Shown: piece by piece, positions 31,233-41,754 of the stretch
How the letters are laid out: each line of letters starts with the position of its first letter
Numbering within the stretch: position 1 is the first letter of the stretch
NCBI RefSeq assembly: GCF_030012565.1
Contig: NZ_CP124621.1
Span: forward strand, 248,001-312,000
Direction of reading: 5' to 3'
Length of the DNA: 64,000 nt
DNA from: Mesomycoplasma ovipneumoniae
GTDB lineage: Bacteria; Bacillota_I; Bacilli_A; Mycoplasmatales; Metamycoplasmataceae
Program-made: the position numbers and the translations under genes
The notes under the pieces: generated by a model
Seen by the model: the letters and a program-made list of their open reading frames with translations, nothing else
What the model was told of the DNA's origin: nothing
Databases searched by the model: none

Positions 31233-32048
31233 ATGTCATCATATTCTAAGATTTATTTGCACAAAAATATTCTGATAGTTGTCTCAGAAATGACTGAAAT
31301 TGTTAATAAAGCGATTAATATTCACAAGTTAAGCAATATTAGTTCGCTTATTTTAGCAAGTTTTATTAATGTTTTTGGACCACTCCCAACTTTGATTAAG
31401 GAAAAAACAACTGGATTTTCTGTTAAAATTAATTCTGAAACTGTTGAGTCATTAGTTCTTGAAACAAATAAGAAAGGCCAAATTCGTGCTAGTTTTTCAG
31501 GAAATAATTTTGAAATTCCGGCTCATGTTTTCAAAAATTACAGCACAAACCTACTTGTAAGTTCATATATTGGAACTTCTGGTTTTTTAAAAATTAACCA
31601 ATTTGCAAAAAAAACTAATTATTCAGGACAAGTTAAACTTCAAAAAGGTGATTTTATAAGTGATTTAGCGTATTATTTTCACCAATCTCAGCAAATTAAT
31701 TCAGTAGTAAAAAATTTAATACAACTTGATGAAAATGCAAAAATAACAAAAGCACAATCCTTAATTATTCAGCTTTTGCCTAATCATTCTGAAGAAGAAA
31801 TACAAGAGGTAGAACGCTGACTAGAAAATGAAAAAATGACGGATTTCATGAGCTTTTATTCAAGTTTTAATCAGGTTGACTTCCAAAATTGGGATTATAT
31901 TTGTAACTGTAAAAAAGCAAATTTTGAAGAACATTTGAAACTTTTAATTCAAGAAGATGTTGATTTTTTAATTGAAAAATATAAAAAAATTGAATTTAAA
32001 TGCAATTTTTGCTCAATTAGCCAAAAATTTAATAAAAAGGACTGATTA
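31233..32048 (+). CDS. hslO: Hsp33-family redox chaperone (may continue into CinA-C)
   Basis: This region encodes a heat-shock protein 33 homologue, a chaperone switched on by oxidation. The N-terminal fold includes YIGTSGFLKINQ and the C-terminus has the zinc-binding cysteines CNC and CNFC (~225-265), the Hsp33 redox switch. A UGA-Trp at 31818-31820 lies inside. At the end, GAC-UGA-UUA-AUG has no stop under the mycoplasma code: the frame runs straight into the downstream CinA-C domain, giving a 412-residue product to 32471. AAAAGGA before the internal ATG would also allow separate initiation. Confidence 0.8.
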
Positions 32049-32471
32049 ATGGCCAATAAACCATTTAGTATTGCTACGGTTGAATCTTTAACTGGAGGCG
32101 CGCTTGCTGCTGAAATTGTAAAAAAGCCCGGCGCAAGTAAGTTTTTTGCTGGCGGACTTGTTTGTTATCAAAATGAAATTAAGGAAAAAATTGGTATTGA
32201 CACAAAAAACGGTGTAACTAATGCCAAAACAGCCTTAAAAATGGCTAAATACGGTCTTGATTTTTTTCAAACCAAATATGCAATTGCCTTAACCGGAAAT
32301 GCTGGTCCTACAGTTCAAGACGGCGAGCTCGGACAAGTATTTATTGCGATTAATGATGAAGTCTGAGAGCTGAATTTTACCGGAAGCAGATCTGAAATTA
32401 TACAAGCAAGTTTGGATTTTGCCATTGAAAAAATAAAAGAAATTTCAAAAAACAACATAAAAATTTTTTAA
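32049..32471 (+). CDS. CinA C-terminal domain protein (nicotinamide-nucleotide amidase-like)
   Basis: The 140-residue domain matches the CinA/PncC C-terminal family, which removes the amide from nicotinamide mononucleotide to recycle NAD. Motifs: IATVESLTGGALAAEIV at the start, FFAGGLVCYQNEIK (~32) and ALTGNAGP (~81). It lies in the same frame as the Hsp33 gene with no UAA or UAG between them. A Shine-Dalgarno-like AAAAGGA 9 nt before ATG supports independent translation. One UGA-Trp is present. Confidence 0.8.
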
Positions 32472-32684
32472 ATTTTGCAATAATAAATTATAATTTAAGT
32501 AAAAATGAAAACCTAGATAATAATAAATTATTAGCCCTAGTTTTTAAATAAATACATTTGTCTAAAATACTAGGAGAAAAAGCTAAGTTTTTTATTATTT
32601 TTTTAAATTTTAAACAAATTTATATAATTTAAATTATAATTAGTTTTATTTTATTTTTATATAACAATTTAAGGATTATTATTA
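32472..32684. other. AT-rich intergenic region upstream of tig
   Basis: The likely -10 boxes are ATATAATTT (32621-32629) and nearby TATAAT variants. A weak pairing CTAGATAATAAT/ATTATTAGCCCTAG lies at about 32513-32541. No small ORF or clear terminator is evident. Confidence 0.4.
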
Positions 32685-34085
32685 ATGATAACACGTGAAT
32701 TTTTACCTAATAGTGCCGAACTTAAAATTAAGTTAGTAGCTGATCCGCAAAAATGAGTTGAATATTACGATAAAGCTGAAAAAAGACAAGTTGCAAAAGT
32801 GTCATTACGCGGTTTTAGAAAAGGGAAAGTGCCATTAGAAAAAGCTCGCCCATATTTAAATCCACAAGCAGTTTTTGAATTAGCACTTAGAATGTACTTA
32901 CCCGAACTTGAAAAACAAGCTTTTTCTAATGTAATGGATAGTGACAATGTTATTGAATCGCCAGTCTTTAATATTGTTCAAATGGACAAAAACACCTTAG
33001 AAATTGAGTTTCTTTACCCTGTTTATCCTGAAATTAAGCTTCCTGAATACCAAAATCTTAAGACAAAATACGCTGTAAAACAAGTGACAAAAGATGATAT
33101 TGAAATCCAAAAACAAAAACTTTTAGAATCAAAAGGAAAATTTGTTAATGTAAATCGTCCTGTAAAAATGGGAGATATTATTAATTTTGATTTTAAAGGC
33201 TTTATTGATGATGAACCTTTTGAAGGTGGAGAAGCACAAGACTTTGAGCTTCGAATTGGTTCAAATAGCTTTATTTCTGGTTTTGAAGAACAACTAGTTG
33301 GGTTAGAAATTGAAAAAGAAGCCGATATTCATGTGGTTTTCCCTGAAGATTACCACGTTCCAGCTTATGCAAGTAAAAAGGCAAGATTTCATGTAAAAAT
33401 CAACAGAATCAAAGAAAGTCAACCCGCTAAATTGACTAATGATTTTGTTGCTTCATTAAAAATTCCAAATGTTGAAACAATTAGCCAATTGGAAGTTTAT
33501 CTTGAAGATCTTACAAAACGTGAAAATATTGAAAAAGCGCGAATTGAGTTTCAAAAAAATGCACTTGTCGAAATTGTTGACCAAGTTGAAATTCCACTTG
33601 CAACTAAATTAGTTAACGCAGAAGTTAGTCGTTTAAATGAAACTTTTAATTCAACTTTAAAACAACAAGGATTTACTCTTGAAGAATATTGCCGAATTAC
33701 AAAATTCACTGAGCAAGATATTCATAATCAACTAGACGCCGAAGCAAGAAAATTACTTAAAAATTCCTTTATTTTTGCCGAAATTGCAAAACTTGAGGGA
33801 TTAGTTCCAACCCAACAAGATTATGACGAGCAAATTGCCTTGTTGTCAAAATTCACAGGTAAATCTGTCGAAGAATTGAACGAAACAATTCCTCACAGCG
33901 AAATTCAAATTAACATAACAAACAAAAAAGTTGTTGACAAGTTAATTGAATATAATAGCGAAAAAACTGAAGAAAAAGCAGAAGTAAAAACTGAAGAAAA
34001 AATAGAAGAAGAAAAAACTGAAACAACAGAGAAACAAAATGAAACTAATGAAGAAGTAAATGAAAATAAGGATGGTGAATCGTAA
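32685..34085 (+). CDS. tig: Trigger factor
   Basis: This ribosome-bound chaperone and peptidyl-prolyl isomerase meets nascent chains. The 466-residue protein has the N-terminal ribosome-binding signature as [13 protein letters not shown] (~40), an FKBP-type domain at about residues 155-245 ([20 protein letters not shown]) and a helical C-terminal arm. A UGA-Trp falls near residue 24. The last 45 residues are an unusual Glu/Lys/Thr-rich tail with repeated EEK units beyond the usual C-terminus. AAGGATT precedes the ATG. Confidence 0.95.
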
Positions 34086-34133
34086 AAAAAGACCAAAAAT
34101 TAAAATTTAATTTACAAATTTATGGAGGCCTAA

Positions 34134-34598
34134 GTGAGTAAAATCGGAAGATTTGTATCGACAGTTTTGGCTGTTATTGTTGGGAATATTCTCTTATTTG
34201 CAATAATAATTGCTACTTTATACTTTTTATTTAAAAAGCAAATTGAAAGTTTTGAAATTGATAAAATCAAGGCGTCATTTGAAGAATTTCAAAAAACTTT
34301 TTCAAAATTGGACTCTGAGCAAATTAAAAAATTTCAAGAAGGTTTTGATAAACTTGCAAATTTAGATCTAGATTCGCTTAAAACACAAATTGATGCATTA
34401 AAAGATGCGCCAGAAAAATTGCAAAAAGCGCTACAATCTGTTGAAGAACTTTCAAAAGCATTAAAAAATATACAAACTGCGCGAACAGGTGCTGGTACTA
34501 CCGCTACTGTTGCAACAGCTTCTCAAGCAGTGATGAATCTAGGATCAAGACCAAGTTTATTTAATTTTTTAAATGTTACTCCTTTTATTAAAATCTAA
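34134..34598 (+). CDS. Single-pass membrane protein with coiled coil, unknown function
   Basis: The 154-residue frame starts with GTG preceded by GGAGG. One transmembrane helix lies at about residues 10-33, followed by a long charged heptad region to about residue 120 and a small Thr/Ala-rich tail. It lies 48 bp after tig, on the same strand, and is closed by a strong terminator. No family is recognised. Confidence 0.65.
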   Translation: MSKIGRFVSTVLAVIVGNILLFAIIIATLYFLFKKQIESFEIDKIKASFEEFQKTFSKLDSEQIKKFQEGFDKLANLDLDSLKTQIDALKDAPEKLQKALQSVEELSKALKNIQTARTGAGTTATVATASQAVMNLGSRPSLFNFLNVTPFIKI

Positions 34599-34631
34599 TT
34601 TAAAAATTATTTATTCAATTAAATTTTAAAT

Positions 34632-34672
34632 TCAACAAAAAAAACTACCAGTCGGTAGTTTTTTTTGTTGAA
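34632..34672 (+). terminator. Strong terminator downstream of the tig region
   Basis: TTCAACAAAAAAAACTACC and GGTAGTTTTTTTTGTTGAA form a 19-bp perfect stem around AGTC. The IS element starts 19 bp later. Confidence 0.9.
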
Positions 34673-34680
34673 AAGTTTTT

Positions 34681-34690
34681 AATAACTTTT
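34681..34690 (+). repeat. AATAACTTTT flank, left
   Basis: This 10-mer abuts the IS left end. It recurs exactly at 37182-37191 after MITE copy 6 and as ATTAACTTTA (8 of 10) at 36595-36604 between the two elements. Confidence 0.6.
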
Positions 34691-36594
34691 CCCGAGTTTC
34701 TCAGTTTGATGGAAAAATTCACTTTTTAGTGAATATAAATAAGGGAAAATACCCATAAATCCAGGTTTTTTTGTCGTAAAACCCTAATTTATTAACTACA
34801 TCAATTGCATTTTAAATAAATTTTATAATATAATTATACACTATGAAAAAGCAAAATTTGTTTTTATTTAATGTTTGAGGATCTTCAAAAGATAAACCAT
34901 ATAAATATGTTGGCTGAACACAAGGTTATGGCAAAGGTGCAAAACGTTGATTTAGTTTAGGAAATGAGCGGAATTTGGAAAAAATTAATCCAAATGCTGT
35001 TCAAATTATCAAAGAAAAATTGAAATTGTTTTCAAATTTAGATGACAAAGATAAAGTTAAGGCTGTTTTACTTGATTCTATTAAAAATTCCGCAATAATC
35101 GAAGGTTCGGTTTTTGTTGGTGGGGAATTAATTGAAAAACTTATTGAAAAGCACAATATTTTTGAGTCACTTCCTAAAAGTAGACATAAAAATATGAAAG
35201 AAATTTTTAACTACTTAATTTCAAAACGGATCACTGATCCTGGCAGCATTATTAATGCTTTTGATAAAAAGGATGACTACTCAAATCAAATAAATGCTTC
35301 CAAAAATAGCTTTTATAGACTCTTAGATCTTGTCTTTGAGTCACAAAATCAACTTTTAAATAGTGTCAACAAAATGGTAACAAGTGAACTTGGAAAAAGG
35401 GACAGTGAATTTTATTTTGACTCATCAACAGTCTATTTTGAGACATTTGAAAGAAATGGATTAAGAATTCCTGGTTATTCTAAAGATGCTAAATTCAAAG
35501 AAGACCAAATTGTCATTGGCTTAGCGTGTGATAAAAATGGTATTCCTTTTCATATTAAAGTTTTTAAAGGAAATACCGCTGATTCTAGTACATTAATCCC
35601 CTTTGTTTTAGATGTTGAATCCAAATATAATATCAAAAATATGACAATAATCGCTGATCGCGGCATGTCAACTGCTGCAAATATTCGATTTCTTGAATCT
35701 AGAAACTATAATTTCATTATTTCTTATCGCGCAAAGGTAGGGACTCAAAAATTTAAAAATTATTTACTAGATCCAAGCGATTATGTTAATGTAAGTGCGG
35801 ATTTTAAGTATAAAAAAGAAGAATTTTATTCATCATATAAAAATAAAAGATTCACCGAAAATATTAGAAGAAGAATTATTACTTATAGCACAAAAAGAGC
35901 AATAAAAGACAGAAAAGCTCGTGAAGAGCAAATCCAAAGTTTTATTAAAAAACAAAATAAAGATGGCTTTATTGAAGTAAACAAATTGTTTGGTAAAAAA
36001 CCTAAATATTTTAAGGAAATTTCAAACATGAAATTTGAATTAGATCAAAGCAAAATTGATAAAGACAAACAATTTGATGGTTACTACGTTTATGAAACAG
36101 ATATGCTAAATTTGAATGTCTTAGACATAGTTGAAAAATACCAAAAACAGAAAAATATTGAAGCTAATTTTAGAAGTCTAAAAGGTTTATTGAATATTCG
36201 GCCTGTATTTTTAAAAATGGATGAGCATATCCTAGCTCACACTCTTTTGTGTTTTATCTCGCTAGTTATTTTAAAAACTATAATTTTTAAAATCAACAAA
36301 CATATTAGTGATAACAAGTTATTTGAAAACAATCAATTAACTGAGGTTGGTTTAGTAACGATGTTGCAAAAATTAAGACAAAGGGTTGAATTTAACACTT
36401 TAGATCAGCAAATGATATTTAAAAATCGTGAAGGCGTTCCTAGTGATCCAGATATTTGAAATAGGTATGATTTTTACTTTGATATCTTAATAAATCACTA
36501 ATAAAAATTGTAATTAACTTTTGCCAAAAAAATTAAAAAAGTTCCCAAAAACAGACACTTTTTAAGATTATCTTACAAAACAGGGAAACTCGAG
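34691..36594 (+). mobile_element. Intact IS1634-like insertion sequence (1904 bp)
   Basis: The terminal inverted repeats are CCCGAGTTTCTCAGTTTGA and, at the right, ACAAAACAGGGAAACTCGAG. The single transposase gene is uninterrupted when UGA is Trp. The first ~105 bp and last ~85 bp are homologous to the ends of the seven MITE-like repeats; the interior is not. It carries the same terminator-like hairpin in its right end (about 36535-36563). It resembles the ISMhp1-type elements of the M. hyopneumoniae group. Confidence 0.88.
34843..36501 (+). CDS. IS1634/IS4-type DDE transposase
   Basis: The enzyme would cut and join DNA at the CCYGAG ends. From the ATG at 34843 the frame runs 552 residues through four UGA-Trp codons. 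Catalytic acidic motifs are FDSSTVYFE (~195) and IIADRGMST (~268). A Y(2)x(3)E(6)K signature occurs as YQKQKNIEANFRSLK (~430), with Gln where the canonical YREK motif has Arg. A TATAATATAAT region at about 34824-34834 is the likely promoter, and no strong Shine-Dalgarno is present. Nothing suggests inactivation. Part of its 3' region is found as a 32-bp scar in MITE copy 4. Confidence 0.9.
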
Positions 36595-36604
36595 ATTAAC
36601 TTTA

Positions 36605-37181
36605 CCTGAGTTTCCTAGTTTGATGCAAAAATTCACTTTTTAGTGAATACAAATATGCAAAAATACCCGTAAATTCGGGTTTTTTAGTCGTTAAAATCTT
36701 AATTTTTATTATTTTAAAATTGACCCCTTGCAAAAAAAAAAAAAAAAATGCTTGGTCTAAAATAAAGTTATGTTATAATTAGCATCACTTAAGAATAAAT
36801 TAATAAATTTTTGATATTGAATTAAGGAGGAATGAGTTATGTTTTTTGTCATAATAAAATAAGATAGTGCGAATTATCCATTATATTTTTAAATATGATG
36901 GAATGCCTTAAATTTAACCGTTTAGAAATCTATAAATTTAGGGCTTTGGTTATTGTTCTTTCAAAACTTCATATGTTTTTTTAGGCTCGCTGCAAATAAA
37001 AACGAGTTTTCTATTTGCATTGAGTTTAAATAGTAGTTGTATTTTTCTTTCATGAGTGTTAGATTTAAAATTTAGCACCTTTGCTTTGATAGTTATTATT
37101 CCTGAGTTTACCAAAAAAATAAAAAGTGCCCAAAAAACAGGACACTTTTTAAGATTATCTTATTAAACTGTCAAACTCGGG
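36605..37181 (+). mobile_element. MITE-like repeat, copy 6 (577 bp)
   Basis: The ends CCTGAGTTTCCTAGTTTGA and TTAAACTGTCAAACTCGGG are inverted. Inside are an A17 tract, TTGGTC (36752-36757), a 16-bp spacer, TATAAT (36774-36779), Shine-Dalgarno AAGGAGGAA, a micro-ORF at 36839-36862 (MFFVIIK) and a hairpin AAAAAGTGCCC/GGACACTTTTT (about 37123-37150). It lies 10 bp from the IS in the same orientation and ends 8 bp from the fusA stop. Confidence 0.87.
36785..37150 (+). ncRNA. Candidate RNA encoded by the MITE-like family (copy 6 as type example)
   Basis: Transcription is predicted to begin about 7 nt after the conserved TATAAT and end at the right-end hairpin, giving about 365 nt. After the micro-ORF three helices recur in most copies: TCCATTAYRTTT/AAATATRATGGA, GCCTTAAATTTA/TAAATTTARGGC and CTCRNTGCAAAT/ATTTGCATTGAG. 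Many differences between copies are A-to-G or C-to-T changes that keep pairing. An RNA is inferred from sequence only; expression is not shown. Confidence 0.55.
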
Positions 37182-37191
37182 AATAACTTTT
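37182..37191 (+). repeat. AATAACTTTT flank, right
   Basis: Exact repeat of 34681-34690, abutting the right end of MITE copy 6 and overlapping the fusA stop codon. Confidence 0.55.
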
Positions 37192-39274
37192 AGTCGTCAG
37201 ATTTGATTGCCCGTTGTTTAACAATTACATCAGAAATATTTTTTGGAACAACTTCATAATGATCAAATTGCATTTGGTAAGTTCCTCGTCCTGATGTCAT
37301 TGAACGTAATTGGGTTGAATATCCAAACATTTCCGCTAAAGGAACATGTCCACGAATAACATTTGCTCCATCAGATCTAGTTTCTTGTTCACGAACAAGT
37401 CCCCGACGACGCGATAAGTCACCCATAACGTCTCCGGCATATTCAGCAGGGGCAAAAACAGAAACGTCCATAATTGGCTCAAGTAAAACAGTTCCAACAG
37501 CATCACGAGCACGTGAAAGCGCTTTTGAAGCCGCAATTTTAAAGGCCATTTCTGAAGAGTCAACTTCGTGGAAAGAACCGTCAAATAAAGTTGCCCTTAC
37601 ATTAATTAAAGGATATCCGGCCAAAATTCCGGCTTGCATTTTTTCTTCAAGACCTTTTTGAATTGATTTGATATATTCTTTTGGAATTTTTCCACCGACA
37701 ATTTTATCAATAAAGTCAAATCCTTCTTCTGGATTAGGTTCAAATTTAATTCAAACATGACCATATTGCCCACGTCCACCGGATTGTTTGATGTATTTTC
37801 CTTCAACTTCAGCGGATTTTGTAATTGTTTCACGGTAAGAAACTTGTGGTTTTCCAACGCGCGCTTGCACGTTAAATTCACGTTTTAGCCGGTCAACAAT
37901 AATATCAAGGTGTAATTCTCCCATTCCGGCAATAATTGTCTGTCCAGTTTCAGTGTCAGTTCAAGTTTTGAAAGTTGGATCTTCGTTTGCAAGTTTTTGG
38001 AGGGCATTAGCTAGTTTTTCAACTTCAGCTTTTGAAAATGGTTCAAGTGACTGGGAAATAACAGGTTCAGGAAAACTCATTTTTTCAAGCACGAAAGTTT
38101 TGGACTTTTCAGAAATTAGTGTATCACCTGTTGTTGTGTCTTTGAGCCCAACAAAAGCACCAATATCACCGGTACGAACTTCGTTGATTTCTTCACGTGA
38201 ATTAGCATGCATTGCTAAAATACGGCCAACACGTTCTTTTTTACCTTTAGTTGAGTTAATTATGTAAGTTCCTTTTGTCAGACTTCCTGAATAAACACGG
38301 AAGAAAGTTAGTGAACCAACAAAAGGGTCGTTCATAATTTTGAAAGCTAAGGCAGAAAATTCTTCACCGTCATCAGCTTGAATTGTAATTTCTTGATCAT
38401 CGCGGAAAGCTCTAACTGGCGGAACATCAAGTGGCGAAGGTAAATAATCAATAACAGCATCGATCATTTTCTTTACACCTTTGTTTTTAAAAGATGAACC
38501 ACAAACAACCGGGAAAAAATTACCGCTAATTGTTGCTTTACGAATTGCTGCTTTTAGTTGATCAACTGAAATTTCTTTCTCTTCAAGAAGATCATTAAAT
38601 AAATTTTCATCATAGTCAGCAACTGCTTCGGCTAGTGCAAGGCGCATTAGGGCAGCTTTGTCTTGTAATTCACTTGGAATTGGAATTTCATATTCAACTT
38701 CTTCTTTTTGACCATCGTAGTTGTAAGCTTTCATTTCAACAAGGTCAATAATTCCGCTAAAATCAGACTCAGCACCAATATTTAACTGAATTGCCACGGC
38801 ATTACCATTTAATTTAGTGCGCACAGATTCAATTGAAGCCTCAAAATTAGCACCAGCTTTATCCATTTTATTAACATAAACAACACGGGGAACGCCATAA
38901 GTTGTTGCTTGTCTTCAAACAGTTTCAGTCTGAGGCTCAACACCTGATTGGGCATCAAGAACAGCAACTGCTCCATCAAGAACCCGGAGTGAACGTTCAA
39001 CCTCAACGGTAAAATCAACGTGTCCTGGGGTGTCAATTATGTTAATTCTTTTACCTTTTCAAAAAGCAGTTGTTGCCGCAGAAGTTATTGTAATTCCACG
39101 CTCTTTTTCTTGTTCCATTCAGTCCATTTGGCTAACTCCGTCATGAGTTTCACCAATTTTGTGAATTTTACCAGTGTGGAATAAAATTCTTTCGGTTGTT
39201 GTTGTTTTTCCGGCATCAATATGGGCCATAATTCCGATATTACGGTAATCTTTTAGTTCAAATTTTCGTGACAT
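37190..39274 (-). CDS. fusA: Elongation factor G
   Basis: This GTPase moves tRNAs and mRNA through the ribosome. The 694-residue length is standard. The P-loop is [16 protein letters not shown] at residue ~16, G3 is DTPGHVDF and G4 is NKMDKAG. Domain IV includes [14 protein letters not shown] residues interrupted by a UGA-Trp, and the C-terminal segment has [10 protein letters not shown]. It is the last gene of the rpsL-rpsG-fusA operon; tuf is located separately at 53 kb. MITE copy 6 ends only 8 bp from its stop, so any downstream terminator is displaced. Confidence 0.97.
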
Positions 39275-39286
39275 ATTTCTAAATTC

Positions 39287-39757
<471 letters not shown>

Positions 39758-39806
39758 GATTGTCTCCTTTTAAAAAATGTCGTATTTTATAGCTTTTTTC
39801 AGATTT

Positions 39807-40226
39807 TTACTTTGAAGTTTTAGGTTTTTTTGCTCCGTATTTGGAACGACCTTGGGCTCTTTTTGCAACACCAGTTGTATCTTGAGTTCCACGGACAATG
39901 TGATAACGAATCCCTGGTAAGTCTTTAACTTTTCCACCACGAATTAAAACAATTGAGTGTTCTTGTAAATTGTGGCCTTCACCGGGAATATAAGCATTAA
40001 CTTCAATTCCATTTGAAAGTTTTACCCTTGCAAATTTACGCAATGCTGAGTTAGGTTTTTTAGGAGTCATAGTTGCAACTCTTGTGCAAACTCCACGTTT
40101 AAAGGGCGAGCTAATTTTTAGTTCTTTTTTGTGCAATGAATTATATAACATATTCAATGCAGGAACTTTTGACTTTCAAGTTTTCTTAACTCGACATCCT
40201 TTTGCTAATTGAGAAATTGTTGGCAT
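39807..40226 (-). CDS. rpsL: 30S ribosomal protein S12
   Basis: It is the decoding-centre ribosomal protein. The 139-residue frame from ATG at 40226 contains [30 protein letters not shown] (streptomycin-related region), [11 protein letters not shown] and the C-terminal [10 protein letters not shown]. It heads the str operon. AAAGGAAAAA precedes the start, and a TATAAC promoter-like box lies about 40-60 nt upstream. Confidence 0.97.
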
Positions 40227-40353
40227 TTTTTCCTTTAAATGAATGTTTTTTTCGGGTTATAACAACGGTATCAGTGTTATAAAAAAAATTATTAAAATAA
40301 AATTTAAGTTAAATTATAGATACAATTTTAACATTTTTTAAAAATAATACAAA

Positions 40354-40734
40354 CTAATTTTCAATTTTTATGTTCCCTAACTGTTTTGCTATCTCATCAA
40401 TGTTTGCATCTTGAGATAAAAGCTCATTTTTCTTCTCTTCATAAAAATTAATTTTTTCTGTCGCCTTTTTATAAACATTTTCAAAAACAAAAAAAGAAGA
40501 AAGTGAACTAACAAAACTAATAATTGCATTAATAAAAGCAATTGCAACAAATAACTTAACCGCGGTTGGATTAGGATTTTTAGTAATTGCATAAGCTGAT
40601 AAAATGCCATTAAAAGCTGACATTAAAATTAAGGCAATACTAGCAAATAAAAAAATACCCTTAGAAACACGTGCTTTTGCCGTTAATTTTATAACATCAA
40701 GTTCAATTTTTGAAAGCAATTTTTCTTTATTCAT
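40354..40734 (-). CDS. Two-TM membrane protein, DUF4231-like, third of a series
   Basis: The 126-residue protein begins MNKEKLLSKIELD with AAAGGAAC just upstream; this start is preferred to an upstream TTA-rich extension. Two adjacent membrane helices span about residues 28-85, followed by a charged helical tail. The layout of short basic N-terminus, helix pair and coiled tail recalls DUF4231/SLATT-like two-TM proteins. It overlaps the preceding gene by 8 bases. Function is unknown. Confidence 0.6.
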   Translation of the reverse strand: MNKEKLLSKIELDVIKLTAKARVSKGIFLFASIALILMSAFNGILSAYAITKNPNPTAVKLFVAIAFINAIISFVSSLSSFFVFENVYKKATEKINFYEEKKNELLSQDANIDEIAKQLGNIKIEN

Positions 40735-41263
40735 TAGTTTGTTCCTTTTTATCAATGTTAGTTTTTTGCTCTTTTTGTTTATTTTCAAGAGCTTTGAGAA
40801 TTCCTAAAAATTTACAAATTGAATTAAAAAGTTCAATTTGTAAATTTTGTGAATTTGCATATTTTCCTGTTTTGGTTTCAAACAAAATAATTTCAATTTT
40901 TAAAAAGTCATTAATTTCTTGGTTGCGAATTCAACGTGGTTTTATTAGAAAAAGCGCAAAAAGACTGTTAATAATTGAGATTGACAGGTTAATTCATAAG
41001 ACAAAAATTGGTCATTGGTCAACTTTTGCTCCATTTTCGTCAGTTGAAATAAAAAAATTGGCAAAAGGTTCAAATTCGCTTAATTTTGGTGAAGCTAATT
41101 TAAAAATACCCATTAAGGTTGAAAAAAATCCAAAAAAAATACTAAAAATGGAAACCGTTCAAAATAAAATTTGAAAAATCCTTGCTTTTACAAGCGTTTT
41201 TCTGTATAAAAATTTTGCAAATTCATAAGAATCTGAATCAAGTCGGACATTTTTTATAACCAT
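40727..41263 (-). CDS. Two-TM membrane protein, DUF4231-like, second of a series
   Basis: The 178-residue frame needs UGA read as Trp at four positions. It starts MVIKNVRLDSDSYEFAKF, has two membrane helices at about residues 35-60 and 88-112 and ends in a Lys/Glu/Gln-rich tail. It overlaps its upstream neighbour by 10 bases and its downstream neighbour by 8, so all three must share a transcript. The family assignment rests on topology and neighbours rather than strong motifs. Confidence 0.6.
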
Positions 41264-41754
41264 TTTTTACCACCAAAAACTATTTTTTTAAGAATTTTTA
41301 TTTTTGAAACATCCTTTTTTTGAAAATAAAAATCAGAGATCGATTGATAGTCCTGTTCAAATTTTTCAAAACTATAATTTGGATCATTTTGAATTTGAAA
41401 ATACAAATAACTTAGCTCTCTTTGGGCTTTTTTATATTCTTTAAACTTCATAACTTCACGAAAAACTGCAAGAAATAAGTTAATAAAAAAAGTAAGACAA
41501 ATAAAACTAGCCAAAACAATAGTTAGTCCAAGGTCATTAAAAACTGATTTATTTTCAGATTTAATTAAATTATAACGATTAATTTCTGTTATTATTACCC
41601 AAATTGCCAGCGAAATTACTATAATATTTGAAAAAAAAGTTATCCATTTAACAGCATTAGCGCCATAATAAGCAATTTTTTGGTTTCTTTTTAGTCTAGC
41701 TTGTTTTGTTTGGATAAATTTTATAAGTTGATCAACTGCTTCATTTTTACTCAT
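41254..41754 (-). CDS. Two-TM membrane protein, DUF4231-like, first of a series
   Basis: The 166-residue protein has a basic amphipathic N-terminus, two membrane helices at about residues 33-57 and 73-98 and a conserved-looking cytoplasmic helix with KEYKKAQRELSYLYFQIQND. This last segment is the most DUF4231-like part. It is the first of three overlapping genes. SLATT-type two-TM proteins are known elsewhere as membrane-acting effectors, but no nucleotide-signal enzyme is nearby, so such a role is only a possibility. Confidence 0.6.
   Translation of the reverse strand: MSKNEAVDQLIKFIQTKQARLKRNQKIAYYGANAVKWITFFSNIIVISLAIWVIITEINRYNLIKSENKSVFNDLGLTIVLASFICLTFFINLFLAVFREVMKFKEYKKAQRELSYLYFQIQNDPNYSFEKFEQDYQSISDFYFQKKDVSKIKILKKIVFGGKKWL

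Noticed and set aside
34975..36459. Transposase seemingly truncated at both ends
   Set aside because: The breaks are UGA codons. Read as Trp, the frame extends from 34843 to 36501 without interruption, so it is not a pseudogene.
37953..38267. Plus-strand frame opposite fusA, and similar ones opposite tuf, lon, pdhB, deoA and secA
   Set aside because: They are antisense shadows of strongly conserved genes, without ribosome sites or known motifs.
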